Shown piece after piece: positions 8,622 to 16,895 of a stretch of DNA of 64,000 nt. Each line of letters opens with the position of its first letter. Within the stretch, counting starts at the first letter, position 1. Location of the stretch: the NCBI RefSeq assembly GCF_963678165.1, contig NZ_OY782755.1:4077501-4141500 (forward strand). Reading direction: 5' to 3'. Both the position numbers and the translations under genes were made by a program. This DNA comes from an uncultured Acetobacteroides sp. (GTDB lineage: Bacteria > Bacteroidota > Bacteroidia > Bacteroidales > ZOR0009). The notes beneath the pieces were generated by a model. It was given only the letters and a program-made list of their open reading frames with translations, made no database searches and was not told the DNA's origin.

Positions 8622-9375
8622 AAGTTTGAAAATACGAGCATTAAGGATATTAACATTATAATATGACCAGAACAATAGGTATAATAGGAGACTTTCATAA
8701 CTCGATAACTCAATCAACAATTGCTGATTCGATTAATCACTCAAATAGATTATTAGGATTTGATACAGCTTTTACATGGATTGACACAGAACAATTGGAT
8801 TCGGATAATTATATGGATATATTAAATGGATTTGATGGCATCTGGAGTGCACCAGGAGGTCCATTTAATAGTTTAGATGGAGCAATAAACGCAATAAGAT
8901 ATGCCAGAGAAAATAGGATTCCGCATCTTGGAACTTGTGCTGGTTATCAACATACGATTATCGAGTATGCACGTAATGTATCAGGATTTAAGAATGCTCA
9001 ACATGCCGAGTATTCATCAGATTTAGATAATCAATTTATAAGTAAAATGTCTTGTTCCTTAAAGGGTACAAAAGATAAAGTGATTTTGGTTAAGGATTCA
9101 ATCGCTCAAAGGATTTATAATTCAAGTGAGATAGAAGGTGATTATTTTTGTAGTTATGGATTAAATAATGATTTTAAATTTGTATTTGAACACAGTGACT
9201 TTGTGGTAAGTGGATTTGATAAGGATAATGCAATTCGGATATTGGAATTAAGGAATCATCCATTTTTTATAGCAACAGTATTCGTTCCACAAGTTGATTC
9301 AACATTCGAGAAACCTAATAAATTGATAACAGAATTTGTGAGAATAGTGAACAGTTAAAAAAACCAGCGCCCAAC
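8613..9375 (+). mobile_element. integron-like gene cassette B (glutaminase-like gene)
   Basis: The 5' core GTTGGGCGC (8613-8621) is perfectly complementary over 9 bp to GCGCCCAAC (9367-9375), 9 bp after the stop codon of the only gene enclosed. GTTGGGC fits GTTRRRY and GCCCAAC fits RYYYAAC. The sequence after it, AACAAGCGGT, matches the start of the complete attC at 16901. Confidence 0.7.
8663..9358 (+). CDS. class I glutamine amidotransferase-like protein (CTP synthase C-terminal-related)
   Basis: The 231-residue protein has a class I glutaminase fold: GIIGDF at the N-terminus, FDGIWSAPGGPF, then the nucleophile elbow GTCAGYQH with a cysteine at about residue 93, and an HPFFIATVFVPQ segment. 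In CTP synthase the last segment reads HP.F...QFHPE and supplies the catalytic His and Glu. Here it reads VFVPQ, so the His-Glu pair is absent. It matches the stand-alone family annotated as CTP synthase C-terminal region-related protein, whose function is unknown. It is AT-rich and is the only gene in its cassette-like unit. Confidence 0.8.
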   Translation: MTRTIGIIGDFHNSITQSTIADSINHSNRLLGFDTAFTWIDTEQLDSDNYMDILNGFDGIWSAPGGPFNSLDGAINAIRYARENRIPHLGTCAGYQHTIIEYARNVSGFKNAQHAEYSSDLDNQFISKMSCSLKGTKDKVILVKDSIAQRIYNSSEIEGDYFCSYGLNNDFKFVFEHSDFVVSGFDKDNAIRILELRNHPFFIATVFVPQVDSTFEKPNKLITEFVRIVNS

Positions 9376-9538
9376 AAGCGGTCTCAGCTAAGCGTAGCGT
9401 CCTCGCTACGCTCTAGCAACCAAGGCCTCCGGCCGTAACAATTATCACCAAGGCTACGCTTGAAGGGCAGCTTTACCATGAAAAGCTGCCGCTGTTGGTT
9501 CCCCGTTACATGGCATTAAAAAAAACAGCACAACCATA

Positions 9539-9877
9539 ATGAAACACCTTGATTTTAAAGATAAATTTCTAAGAATTGATGATAAGGAACTTGAAATGGA
9601 GTTCTCGATTAAAGATGCTCGGATTATAGATAATAAAGCAATTGTGATTTTTGACTTTAATGATTTAGTTCCAAAACATAGACAATTTAATAATTGCAGA
9701 GCGTTTGATAATAATGGAGATTTGATATGGATTGCTGAACATCCGACAAATACAAGTGCTGATTTCTATGTTGAGTTTATGGATTCTAAATCTAATAAAT
9801 TATGGAATTTTAGTTGTTTCATCTGTCAACTAGATTACAAGACAGGTAGATTAATTAAATCGGAGTTCACAAAATGA
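9539..9877 (+). CDS. conserved hypothetical protein
   Basis: The protein has 112 residues, no signal peptide and no membrane segment. It is beta-rich with WIAEHPTN, YVEFMD and a C-terminal YKTGRLIKSEFTK stretch, resembling small single-domain proteins seen as cassette cargo or immunity-like proteins. No catalytic motif is visible. It is AT-rich like its neighbours. A preceding GTTACATGGC motif is not mirrored after the gene, so cassette boundaries could not be shown. The intergenic parts on both sides hold short repeat fragments (CTAAGCGTAGCGTCCTCGCT). Confidence 0.55.
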   Translation: MKHLDFKDKFLRIDDKELEMEFSIKDARIIDNKAIVIFDFNDLVPKHRQFNNCRAFDNNGDLIWIAEHPTNTSADFYVEFMDSKSNKLWNFSCFICQLDYKTGRLIKSEFTK

Positions 9878-10001
9878 TTTTTAAAACGGTAGATTCAAGA
9901 AACAAATGCAGCGGGTTTGACCCCCCAAGCTAAGCGTAGCGTCCTCGCTACGCTTGGTTGAGCAAGGCTTCCAGCCTATTATTAATGCGGCTCCTGCTCC
10001 C

Positions 10002-10153
10002 AAGTTCAGCGCAATCTAAATTAAACGCACGAGGTTCGGCGGAATTTGGCTACGCCGAGCTCCGCTTCGCTACGGTTGCAATTGACTACGTCGGACTTCG
10101 TTTCCGTCGAGCTTAAGTAGTGGTTTGTAACCGCCATTAAGCAGCAAGCTTGC
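10002..10153 (+). repeat. R1 repeat, left-end copy with inserted segment
   Basis: It starts at AAGTTCAGCGCAATC and contains the acgcacgaggttcggcgg block, interrupted by the same tggctacgccgagctccgcttcg insertion as at 4140. The GTGGTTTGTAACCGC hairpin follows. It ends at AGCAAGCTTGC without the terminator hairpin. It occupies most of the 9878-10188 gap. Confidence 0.7.
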
Positions 10154-10188
10154 TTGACAGGAGGGTACCGCTCGAGATCGAATAAAAG

Positions 10189-10887
10189 TCAATGGCCCGA
10201 ATGGCTTATAAACGCATAAAAATTATCCCGGAAAGCATCCCCTATCGGAATCATGTTATCCTTAATCTTTATGCGGTTGCGCTCTATCGATTCAATCTTC
10301 GTTTTAGCTACAACCCATGATTTATGGACCTGGACAAACTTATTGGAAGGTAATTGACCAAGCATTGTAGCGAAGCTTTGTTTGGTCATAATCCTTTTAT
10401 ACGGCGTTACAATTTGCAGGTACTCCTTCATTCCTTCAATCCAAAGGATATCTTCAACCTGGATATTTTCGAGCCGGTATTCGGTTTTTACAAAAATATT
10501 AGCAGCTGTATCCGGGCTCATTTGCTTTGCCAGCGCATCGTCATAAGCTTTGTTCACGGCATCCAAAAAACGTTCAAACGAATATGGTTTCAACAGGTAA
10601 TCAAACACCCGAAGCTCATAGCCCTTCAGCGCGTAATCGGCATACGCGGTAGTAATGATGACGTAAGGTTTTACCGATAACGCTTCCAGCAGCTGGATAC
10701 CGGTAAGCTGCTCCATCTGAATATCGAGAAAAAGAACATCAACCTTATCCGCTTTCATATGCTGCATCCCCGAGAGGGCATCTTCAAAGCTGCCACGCAG
10801 CTCCAGAAAAGGTATTTTAGCAATAAAGCCTTCCATCTTGGTAATGGCAGGCGGTTCGTCTTCGATAATAATGCACGACAATTTCAT
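10189..10887 (-). CDS. LytTR-family response regulator
   Basis: The 232-residue protein has a receiver domain (about 1-120) with the acidic pair E9-D10, the phosphoacceptor D55 (VLFLDIQM) and the LLKPYS lysine. A LytTR DNA-binding domain follows (about 130-230; YLQIVT, FVQVHKSWVV). Its start overlaps the stop of the upstream histidine kinase gene by 4 bp (ATGA-type), so the two are translationally coupled. It is expected to bind promoter DNA as a dimer when phosphorylated; the target genes cannot be told from the window. Confidence 0.93.
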   Translation of the reverse strand: MKLSCIIIEDEPPAITKMEGFIAKIPFLELRGSFEDALSGMQHMKADKVDVLFLDIQMEQLTGIQLLEALSVKPYVIITTAYADYALKGYELRVFDYLLKPYSFERFLDAVNKAYDDALAKQMSPDTAANIFVKTEYRLENIQVEDILWIEGMKEYLQIVTPYKRIMTKQSFATMLGQLPSNKFVQVHKSWVVAKTKIESIERNRIKIKDNMIPIGDAFRDNFYAFISHSGH

Positions 10888-11951
10888 GAGAGCAGGATGC
10901 TTAGGTCAACGCTAAAGATATGGTTTTCCTTCGAAACATGGAGCTGATACTTTCCCGGATAAAGAAGTGCAAGCCGGCGTTTTACATTCTCAAGCCCCAC
11001 TCCTCCCGATCTTTCGTGCTGGGAAACCTCATCATTAAAATAATTCCGGCAAACAAAATGCAGCTGCTTCCCGTCACATTGTAAAGAGATATCGATAACC
11101 GGCACGATCCCCTTATTCGCAGAATACTTAAAAGCGTTTTCAACAAACGGGATGAACAGCATGGGGGCCAGCTCATAGCTAGAACAATCACAAGGAAATG
11201 AATATTTTACATATTCTGGCTTCTTAAACCGGATCTGTTGAAGCCGGATGTAATTCTGTACATATTCGACCTCTTTGGTTAACGGCACTTTTTCCGGTCG
11301 TGTTTCGTAAACCATGTACCGCATCATATCCGACAGCGTTATAAGCGCCTTCGACGCCTCATCGGGGGCACTGTGTATAAACGAATCGATATTGTTGAGT
11401 GTATTGAAGAGAAAATGAGGATTAATTTGTGATTTAAGGACTTCCAGCTCATTTTTCAGGTTACGGTTTTCCAGTTCTGCTTTCACCTTGATGTTGGTAA
11501 ACCAATTCTCAAAGCCTCTCACCAGGCTTCCGCTTTGGGCAATGATAAAAGTGCCGACAACTGGAAGCCCGAAAACACTAAATCGCTGTACCTTAAAATG
11601 AGGTGCAATAACCCAATGGGCAACGAGGAAGACAAACGACACCAAAACCGTTAATATCAACGAATAAATGAGATAACGAACCAATTGCCGCTGCTCGAAA
11701 TAACGAATAAAATACCCGTAGAACAGATAAAAGATAACAGCCGCCCATATAAAATTTAAGGCCAAATGCGGGATTAACAAAGTAATTCCGTCAAAATCGG
11801 CAATACTAGAGTATAACATAGCCAACACTACGGAGAACGCCCCAAATACCGTCCAGAAAATGCCGTGAATCAATATTTTTAAAGCCAGCTTCATTGCCTC
11901 GATAAGCTTAATTCTTCCTTCTCGCCCAGTACCCTTCCGGGCAAAAAGCAT
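10884..11951 (-). CDS. LytS/YpdA-type sensor histidine kinase
   Basis: The N-terminal third has four hydrophobic segments (about residues 20-160). A coiled linker (about 165-185) leads to the His_kinase domain, with the phosphoacceptor in INPHFLFNTLNNIDS and a C-terminal ATPase part with the GVGLENVKRRLALLYPG motif. The first ATG is at 11951. A second in-frame ATG at 11894 (MKLALKILIHG), directly before the first TM segment, is equally plausible. It forms an operon with the LytTR regulator. No extracellular sensor domain is visible. Confidence 0.92.
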   Translation of the reverse strand: MLFARKGTGREGRIKLIEAMKLALKILIHGIFWTVFGAFSVVLAMLYSSIADFDGITLLIPHLALNFIWAAVIFYLFYGYFIRYFEQRQLVRYLIYSLILTVLVSFVFLVAHWVIAPHFKVQRFSVFGLPVVGTFIIAQSGSLVRGFENWFTNIKVKAELENRNLKNELEVLKSQINPHFLFNTLNNIDSFIHSAPDEASKALITLSDMMRYMVYETRPEKVPLTKEVEYVQNYIRLQQIRFKKPEYVKYSFPCDCSSYELAPMLFIPFVENAFKYSANKGIVPVIDISLQCDGKQLHFVCRNYFNDEVSQHERSGGVGLENVKRRLALLYPGKYQLHVSKENHIFSVDLSILLS

Positions 11952-12159
11952 TGATGCAAACCTACGAATAAGATCAAATATGCAAAAGGGTTGTCCCCCC
12001 CTGAGCGTAACGCCCCCCGTTCGGCTGAGGCTCCTGCCTCAGTCGCTTCTATCCTTGTAGGCTTTGCCTACATAACGGAGCGTAGCCCCCAACTCGGCTA
12101 CGGGCAAAAACCCTCACGTAGCGGCGGCAAGTCCTCGCTTTTTACTGGCTAAGCTACAA

Positions 12160-12245
12160 TCCTGAAAGGATTGAATTTTAATAGCCCCGAGTGAAACTCG
12201 GGGAATTAGGTTGGAAGATGAAAACAACCCCGAAGGGGTTGAATA
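12160..12245 (+). repeat. family R4 repeat, copy 1
   Basis: It contains CCTGAAAGGATTG, then AGCCCCGAGTGAAACTCGGG (a CCCGAGT...ACTCGGG hairpin) and AACCCCGAAGGGGTTGAA (an AACCCC...GGGGTT hairpin). The same series occurs at 31592-31700, and in part at 35176-35215. Upstream (11952-12159) are GAGGCTCCTGCCTC-type repeats and no gene. Confidence 0.75.
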
Positions 12246-12299
12246 GCTTCTCTGAGAAACGGGCTAGCCCATAACGAATACCCAGGGATTTCGCCTTTA

Positions 12300-12765
12300 A
12301 GATTCTTGTTCTAGAAAAGGCCTTTATAAACCTCAGAATAAAAAGGTTTCCCATATTAGCTCGTTTAACAACGGCAGGCAAGCGTAGTATCACCAAACAA
12401 CCTTCTTCCGTAGACACCATGGCGTAGCTGGAGGCGTTAGCCGACATCCCGAAAAGTTCCGACAACGGGACATACCAGACTGGCACGAATCCCTGTTTGA
12501 GCTGGCACATCCCGCTCTGCGGGAGAGGTCGCCTCCACATGTTCCTCAATGCTGTAACGGTCTTAGGGCTATTACCACATTTGAGGTAGCGCCATTCCTC
12601 CGCGACTGAGCGAGTTAATTCGTGCCAAGGGTTTTTGATCCTTTTTGCCCTACAAAAAGGATAGAAAAGAATAAAAGCTCGCGGCTAAAATCATAAGCAG
12701 CATTCAAGGCTTAGCTGAATTTTGTGCTTTTATTTTTTAAAGCGAAATCCCTGAACGAATACCCA
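12300..12765 (+). repeat. long intergenic repeat, family R2 (copy 2)
   Basis: It is homologous to 3038-3400 but carries an extra segment of about 60 bases (around 12430-12475 and 12500-12525). The stem-loop at 12638-12662 sits at the same place as that at 3275-3299 but has different bases on both arms, still perfectly paired over 10 bp. This is good evidence that the structure is conserved. No coding potential is shared between the copies. Confidence 0.8.
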
Positions 12766-12815
12766 CCCTATTCGTTATAGAGCCTAATTTTTCGTTATTA
12801 GAAATATCATGGATA

Positions 12816-13250
12816 TCAAGAATTTGACATTTGACTTTTCCGAGCTTTTACATAATTACTTATCAGCATGTAAACCGCCTGTGGCAACATAAAATACGTC
12901 ATTCCCGAACAAGGAATCATGTAGCTGCCAATTAGTACGATAATTAAGTAGGATATGGTAAAGCTATAGGGCAAGGCAATCCCCTTCCTTTCCATTGAGT
13001 GCACCAACAAACCTAATGGAATGACTAGTATGCCAAAATAAAAGAACCAAAAAGCGGCAAACGTTTCAAAATTTGTACGTCCTGTCATTGCAGGAAATTC
13101 TTCCAATCCTCTGCTTATTTTAAAAAAACCCGATTGGGCAAATCCGTGAAATTGCTTGCCAAAACCACCAGCCGACAAAGCGCACTGGGTATGCATGATC
13201 CCAATGATTACAAGCAATATCCCGTTAGTTACTTTCTTTAGTATTTTCAT
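12816..13250 (-). CDS. membrane protein, DUF6463-like
   Basis: The start was set at the ATG at 13250 (MKILKKVTNG); the longer frame from 13331 overlaps the end of the upstream gene and adds a stretch without a hydrophobic character. The 144-residue product has four TM segments (NGILLVIIGIMHTQ, FAAFWFFYFGILVIPLGLLV, SFTISYLIIVLIGSYMI, MTYFMLPQAVYMLI). The layout resembles the DUF6463 family of small membrane proteins. It is the last gene of a minus-strand operon with 13276-13671 and 13674-14186. Confidence 0.65.
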   Translation of the reverse strand: MKILKKVTNGILLVIIGIMHTQCALSAGGFGKQFHGFAQSGFFKISRGLEEFPAMTGRTNFETFAAFWFFYFGILVIPLGLLVHSMERKGIALPYSFTISYLIIVLIGSYMIPCSGMTYFMLPQAVYMLISNYVKARKSQMSNS

Positions 13251-13275
13251 AACATTTGGAGTTTTAAGGTTTCGT

Positions 13276-13671
13276 TTAATATTTCTGGCTAAAAAACATT
13301 GGTACGGTATAACATACAGTTGGCAACGCACACATTAAAAGGATCACTGGGGATGGCTGGCGGAAAGCTGAAAATAATGTAAACTCGGTTACGATGCGAA
13401 TGACAAAGAATAAGATACACATTCCCAATACACTGTATCTTAGCAAGCTGCCTAGTATGGCTTTAGGCTGAACAAGCGACACTACTCCCATAAATAGTAA
13501 AACCAAAATAACAATGGCATGGTAAGTCAAAAAAATTGACCGGTTTACCTGCGACAGGCAGCTTAGTGTGTTGTCCCAGTCAAATAGCTTATTAAACAAG
13601 ACGTGAAAAACAACAAACAGGAGGTCAATTGCCCCTGCTATACGGAGCATCAATACGCAATTCTTCATCAT
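13276..13671 (-). CDS. four-TM membrane protein of unknown function
   Basis: The 131-residue protein is almost entirely hydrophobic, with four TM helices (about 8-28, 45-67, 73-95 and 105-125). The N-terminus (RIAGAIDLLFVVFHVLFNKLFDW) carries a histidine in TM1. Similar small proteins occur next to DUF6463 and DUF2867 genes in Bacteroidota. It ends 25 bp before the DUF6463-like gene and starts 2 bp after the DUF2867 gene, so it is clearly co-transcribed. Confidence 0.65.
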   Translation of the reverse strand: MMKNCVLMLRIAGAIDLLFVVFHVLFNKLFDWDNTLSCLSQVNRSIFLTYHAIVILVLLFMGVVSLVQPKAILGSLLRYSVLGMCILFFVIRIVTEFTLFSAFRQPSPVILLMCALPTVCYTVPMFFSQKY

Positions 13672-13673
13672 AA

Positions 13674-14186
13674 TTATTTTTCAGAAAATTCATTGGTTAT
13701 GCTAGTTATCATCGATTTGATAATGAGAATATGAAAAGGTTTTACTACGAAAAAATAGACACGTCCCCAGAAGTTATGATAGCACACCTTGGTTGTAACT
13801 GTCACCTTATATTTATAAGGTTGTATCTCCAACCTAAAAGACAAGCTGGCCGAGAGATGCTTATCGCTAGCATAGAGCAAGACCTCTTCGTCGGTTACTT
13901 CCTGCACATCAAAAAAACCGGCTCTTTCACCTTTTCGGATAGCCAAAACAGGCTGTTCCACCTCTTCTCCGGTTTGCAAACCCAACGGACGAACCAAGCA
14001 ATTGCGCACTTTATAAAGCCAAACCAGCCAGGTTGGATTATAATTCAGCAGATAACGGGCAATACTGGTCACTTGTATGGGTTGCCGGGAAATAATTTCT
14101 CCTGAAAAGCTATCAGAATAATGTATCGTCGTAAAACAATCCCGCATCAACGATTTCTCGGGAGTGGCTATTTTTAAAGCATTCAT
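13674..14186 (-). CDS. DUF2867-family protein
   Basis: The 170-residue protein shows the DUF2867 layout: SARYLLNYNPTWLVWLYKVRN-like first half, GLQTGEE, GFFDVQEVTDEEVLLY, the DKHLSASLSF core, TTKVCYHNFWGRVYFF and FHILIIKSMI at the end. In other proteins this domain is often fused to a short-chain dehydrogenase; here it stands alone. It is the first gene of a three-gene minus-strand operon with two small membrane proteins. Its biochemical role is unknown. Confidence 0.75.
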   Translation of the reverse strand: MNALKIATPEKSLMRDCFTTIHYSDSFSGEIISRQPIQVTSIARYLLNYNPTWLVWLYKVRNCLVRPLGLQTGEEVEQPVLAIRKGERAGFFDVQEVTDEEVLLYASDKHLSASLSFRLEIQPYKYKVTVTTKVCYHNFWGRVYFFVVKPFHILIIKSMITSITNEFSEK

Positions 14187-14299
14187 GACTAATAGGTTAA
14201 TTTGTCAGTACAAATATCCAATTAAGATTTATGCCAAACAAAACCAATCAACCAACGGACAATAACCGTCAACCAACTCAGTTCGACTGAGACTCCTGC

Positions 14300-14388
14300 C
14301 CTAGTTCAGCGTAGCATAAATGAAACGCACGAGGCTCGGCGTAGCTAAACTTCGCCGAGCCTCGTGCGCTGATACAGGCTTCGGCAAG
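14300..14388 (+). repeat. minimal R1 palindrome (left end joined to right end)
   Basis: Here CTAGTTCAGCGTAG and ACGCACGAGGCTCGGCG are followed directly by a 10-base spacer, CGCCGAGCCTCGTGCG and CGCTGATACAGGC. The result is a nearly perfect hairpin made of R1 left-end and right-end sequences with the entire middle missing. The region up to about 14574 holds no gene. Confidence 0.7.
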
Positions 14389-14579
14389 TGGGGTGTTGCC
14401 CGTAGGGCATTCCGACTTGTAGCATGTCGCCACCTTACTTCGTAGAGGTTAAACCAGTCCGTTATAACCGAAGATCAACGTATTTTACCATCCAATGACA
14501 GGTATTCAAAAACCTGTCAGGTATTACCTTGTGGTGTAGAATCTCGGAAACGGGCACTATAGCATGCCTTGCTCTATAC

Positions 14580-14738
14580 CCCTCACTAGCCGTAGTCTAA
14601 TTAAACGCACGCGGCTCGGCGGAATTTGCAATTCCGTCGAACTTAAGTAGCGGTCTTTGACCGCCATTAAGCAGCAAGCTTGCACCACCACATAAAAGCG
14701 CAGCCATACCAACGGCTGCGCTTTGTTTTTTGCTGCTC
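14580..14738 (+). repeat. R1 repeat, left-end copy with terminator hairpin
   Basis: It is a standard left-end copy starting TAGCCGTAGTCTAATTAAAC. It has the CGGAATTTGCAATTCCG and GCGGTCTTTGACCGC hairpins and AAAGCGCAGCC/GGCTGCGCTTT plus a T-tract. It joins directly to an R3 repeat, as does the copy at 17571. Confidence 0.85.
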
Positions 14739-14743
14739 TATCC

Positions 14744-14990
14744 AAACAGGCGAAGCCTGCTCGGATAAAAGAAGGGACTACCTGCGCTCCGATTAAGCTG
14801 CAGCTTATATCCGTGCAGCAGCCCCCTCTTTGCGAATGGCAAGTATAGCCGCTTACCGTATGGGCAGCCTCTCCAATGCCATTCGGAGAGAGGGGGATTG
14901 GGGGTGAGTCGAATTTGCAAAGCGCTATAGCCACCCCGTAGCTTCGCCTGTTCAGCTATGGGCAAAAACCTCCACATAGCTGCGACAAGG
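14744..14990 (+). repeat. family R3 repeat, copy 3
   Basis: The element begins at CAAACAGGCGAAGCCTGCTCGG and includes GCTGCAGCTTATATCCGTGC, the CCCCCTCTTTGCGAATGGC / GCCATTCGGAGAGAGGGGG inverted pair and a GGGTGAGTCG tail. It follows an R1 copy head to tail. Confidence 0.8.
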
Positions 14991-15039
14991 CTTACCCTTT
15001 TACTGGCTAAGCTAAAATAAACCTGCCCCTGCCGCAAAA

Positions 15040-15241
15040 CTGCAGCGTATAATAACTAAATTGCCCGCCAACTTATAGCCGTAAGCCTAAGGTAAGCATG
15101 GTGGTGGTAGAGCACTTCGTTTATGCCCTATTCGAGGTGTTGGATTTGCGGTTTGTAGGTAAAAGGCAGCTATAGCTGCACATATACACCCATATAGGGA
15201 TATATTAGGTAACTTTGTTGCATATATAAACGAGTTACCGC
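15040..15241 (+). repeat. attC-like right half ahead of the protease-gasdermin unit
   Basis: It contains AACTTATAGCCGTAAGCC, CACTTCGTTTATGCCC and AGCTGCACATATACACCC, followed by TTGCATATATAAACGA and the core GTTACCGC at 15234-15241. It is very similar to 8505-8621. Confidence 0.6.
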
Positions 15242-15297
15242 CAAGTGTAAGGAAGAAATCTGGATAATGAAATGTTGTTTCAAATTTGAATTTATTA

Positions 15298-16044
15298 ATG
15301 GAATTATATAAAGCAATATATGGAGATTCTTGGAAAGAAAACATTGTTCTTTCAAGCGTTCCTTTATGGAAATATGACAAGCAAATTCCTATAGCAAATG
15401 CTTCAGGTTGTTTAATAAACTATAAAAACAATGTTTTTTTAGTTTCAATCGCTCATGCATCCATTGCTGAGAGTGAATGGAATGTTGAAGTTAAAGCAGT
15501 TGAAAAGGTTGGTGATCATTTTGGTACTATTCTTCAGCCAATTAAAATGCAACCGCTAGCAGAATTTAAAATAACTCCTAATGGAACAGGTTTTACCGAA
15601 CCTAAAATTGTTGATTTTACTTACCGAAAAGTTTCTGATACATTTAAATCCACGCATTGTTTAGGTATAATAAATCAAAATCAATTAATGGAAAGTGATA
15701 GAACAGTTTTCTCAACAAACTTTCAAGACATCCCATCAGAAGAGAAAAAGTATGGTTTTTATGGTAAAGTAAAATTCAACGGAGTAAAAGGGAAATTAAT
15801 GGATTTTCAACACAGAATAGAGAGTGATTTAGAATATATAGGTAAAAAAGATGAATTTTACGTATTTAGATTATCCCACAAATATGGTTCACATGCTAAT
15901 TATGTTGGATGTAGTGGAGCTCCAATAATAGACCAAGATAATAAAGTGGTAGCACTTGTATCATATGGTGTGAAAAGTGAGAATTGTATTTATGCTATTG
16001 ATATTGCTAAATATAGGGCTGCACTTGATATAGAATTATTATAA
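15298..16044 (+). CDS. trypsin-like serine protease, putative gasdermin activator
   Basis: The ATG at 15298 was chosen over the in-frame TTG at 15286. The 248-residue protein has no signal peptide, so it is cytoplasmic. It shows a chymotrypsin-fold arrangement: H53 in VSIAHAS, D106 in KIVDFTY and S206 in GCSGAPIID followed by KVVALVSYGV, equivalent to the His/Asp/GDSGGP layout. The motif is relaxed (GCSGAP for GDSGGP). Trypsin-like and caspase-like proteases adjacent to bacterial gasdermins cleave off the inhibitory C-terminal peptide and release pore formation. The gasdermin gene starts 22 bp downstream. Confidence 0.8.
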   Translation: MELYKAIYGDSWKENIVLSSVPLWKYDKQIPIANASGCLINYKNNVFLVSIAHASIAESEWNVEVKAVEKVGDHFGTILQPIKMQPLAEFKITPNGTGFTEPKIVDFTYRKVSDTFKSTHCLGIINQNQLMESDRTVFSTNFQDIPSEEKKYGFYGKVKFNGVKGKLMDFQHRIESDLEYIGKKDEFYVFRLSHKYGSHANYVGCSGAPIIDQDNKVVALVSYGVKSENCIYAIDIAKYRAALDIELL

Positions 16045-16066
16045 CAAACCAATTTAGATTTTAAAT

Positions 16067-16888
16067 ATGAGCTTTTTGAAACTTTGTAACAATGATAATT
16101 TTTTAGTACTTCTTCGAGATACATTCAAAGCGTGTCCAATTAGAATTCCAGAAGAGAGAATTAAACCAATAATTGTTTATTCACAAGTAAGGAAAAAATA
16201 TAAATATATTGGAGATGTTGTGAATCTATTAAATGATAATACAAAAATTGAGATAGAAGAACAAGTCTCTCAAATGGCAAGTTTATCTGCTACAAAGACA
16301 AAATCAGTAGACGCAAAATTAGGATTAGAAGTGATGGGCGGTTTTTTACAAGGTTTTGGAACTAAAGGAGCATCACTTGATTTTGCATTTAAAGGAGTGA
16401 AGAAGATTTCTTTTTCATTTCAAAATGTTAGTCGGTCTTTTGTTGATGTCGGAAAATTATGTGATTTATTGTCTAAACGAAAGTTTAATTTGGATAACCC
16501 TGTAAATAAAACGTTTGTAGATGAATCCGCAAAATGTATTATAATTGACAGTGTGATAAAAAGCGACAATTTTTCGATTTGTGTTGAGGAATCGACTGAA
16601 AGTGATTTTAAATTTGATATTTCAGAGATTCAGAAAGCTATAAGTTCAAATGGTAATAATATTTCAACAAAGTCATCTAACAATCTAAATATATCATTTC
16701 AAGGAGATAAATCGTTAGCTTTTGCCTTTTCTGGCTTTATAGTAAATTGTGATGAAGATGGCTCAATATATTATGAAGGAGAACCTGATAAGATGAATTT
16801 AACAGTTGAACCAACAAAAACTAGTAGAGTTATTCCTCCCTATTTAGATTTTATAGAATCTGATTTTGGATTATTAGAATTTGAATAA
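16067..16888 (+). CDS. bacterial gasdermin (pore-forming cell-death protein)
   Basis: The protein has 273 residues, the usual length for bacterial gasdermins. It follows the family layout I know: a short N-terminal part with cysteine (C7), IRIPEERIKPI, KYIGDVVNLL, a central LGLEVMGGFLQGFG stretch, FSFQNVSRSFVD, TFVDESAKCIIIDSVIKS, FKFDISEIQKAI and a late SLAFAFSGFIVN strand. A short tail (about residues 250-273) would be the inhibitory peptide; R254 is a possible cleavage site for the neighbouring trypsin-like protease. When cut, bacterial gasdermins form large inner-membrane pores and kill the infected cell. In known members an N-terminal Cys is palmitoylated; C7 is a candidate but lies further in than usual. 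The identification rests on remembered family pattern, not on a search. Confidence 0.75.
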   Translation: MSFLKLCNNDNFLVLLRDTFKACPIRIPEERIKPIIVYSQVRKKYKYIGDVVNLLNDNTKIEIEEQVSQMASLSATKTKSVDAKLGLEVMGGFLQGFGTKGASLDFAFKGVKKISFSFQNVSRSFVDVGKLCDLLSKRKFNLDNPVNKTFVDESAKCIIIDSVIKSDNFSICVEESTESDFKFDISEIQKAISSNGNNISTKSSNNLNISFQGDKSLAFAFSGFIVNCDEDGSIYYEGEPDKMNLTVEPTKTSRVIPPYLDFIESDFGLLEFE

Positions 16889-16895
16889 ACACCAA

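Noticed and set aside
9539..9877. Cassette borders around the 112-residue gene
   Set aside because: GTTACATGGC upstream has no complementary partner downstream.
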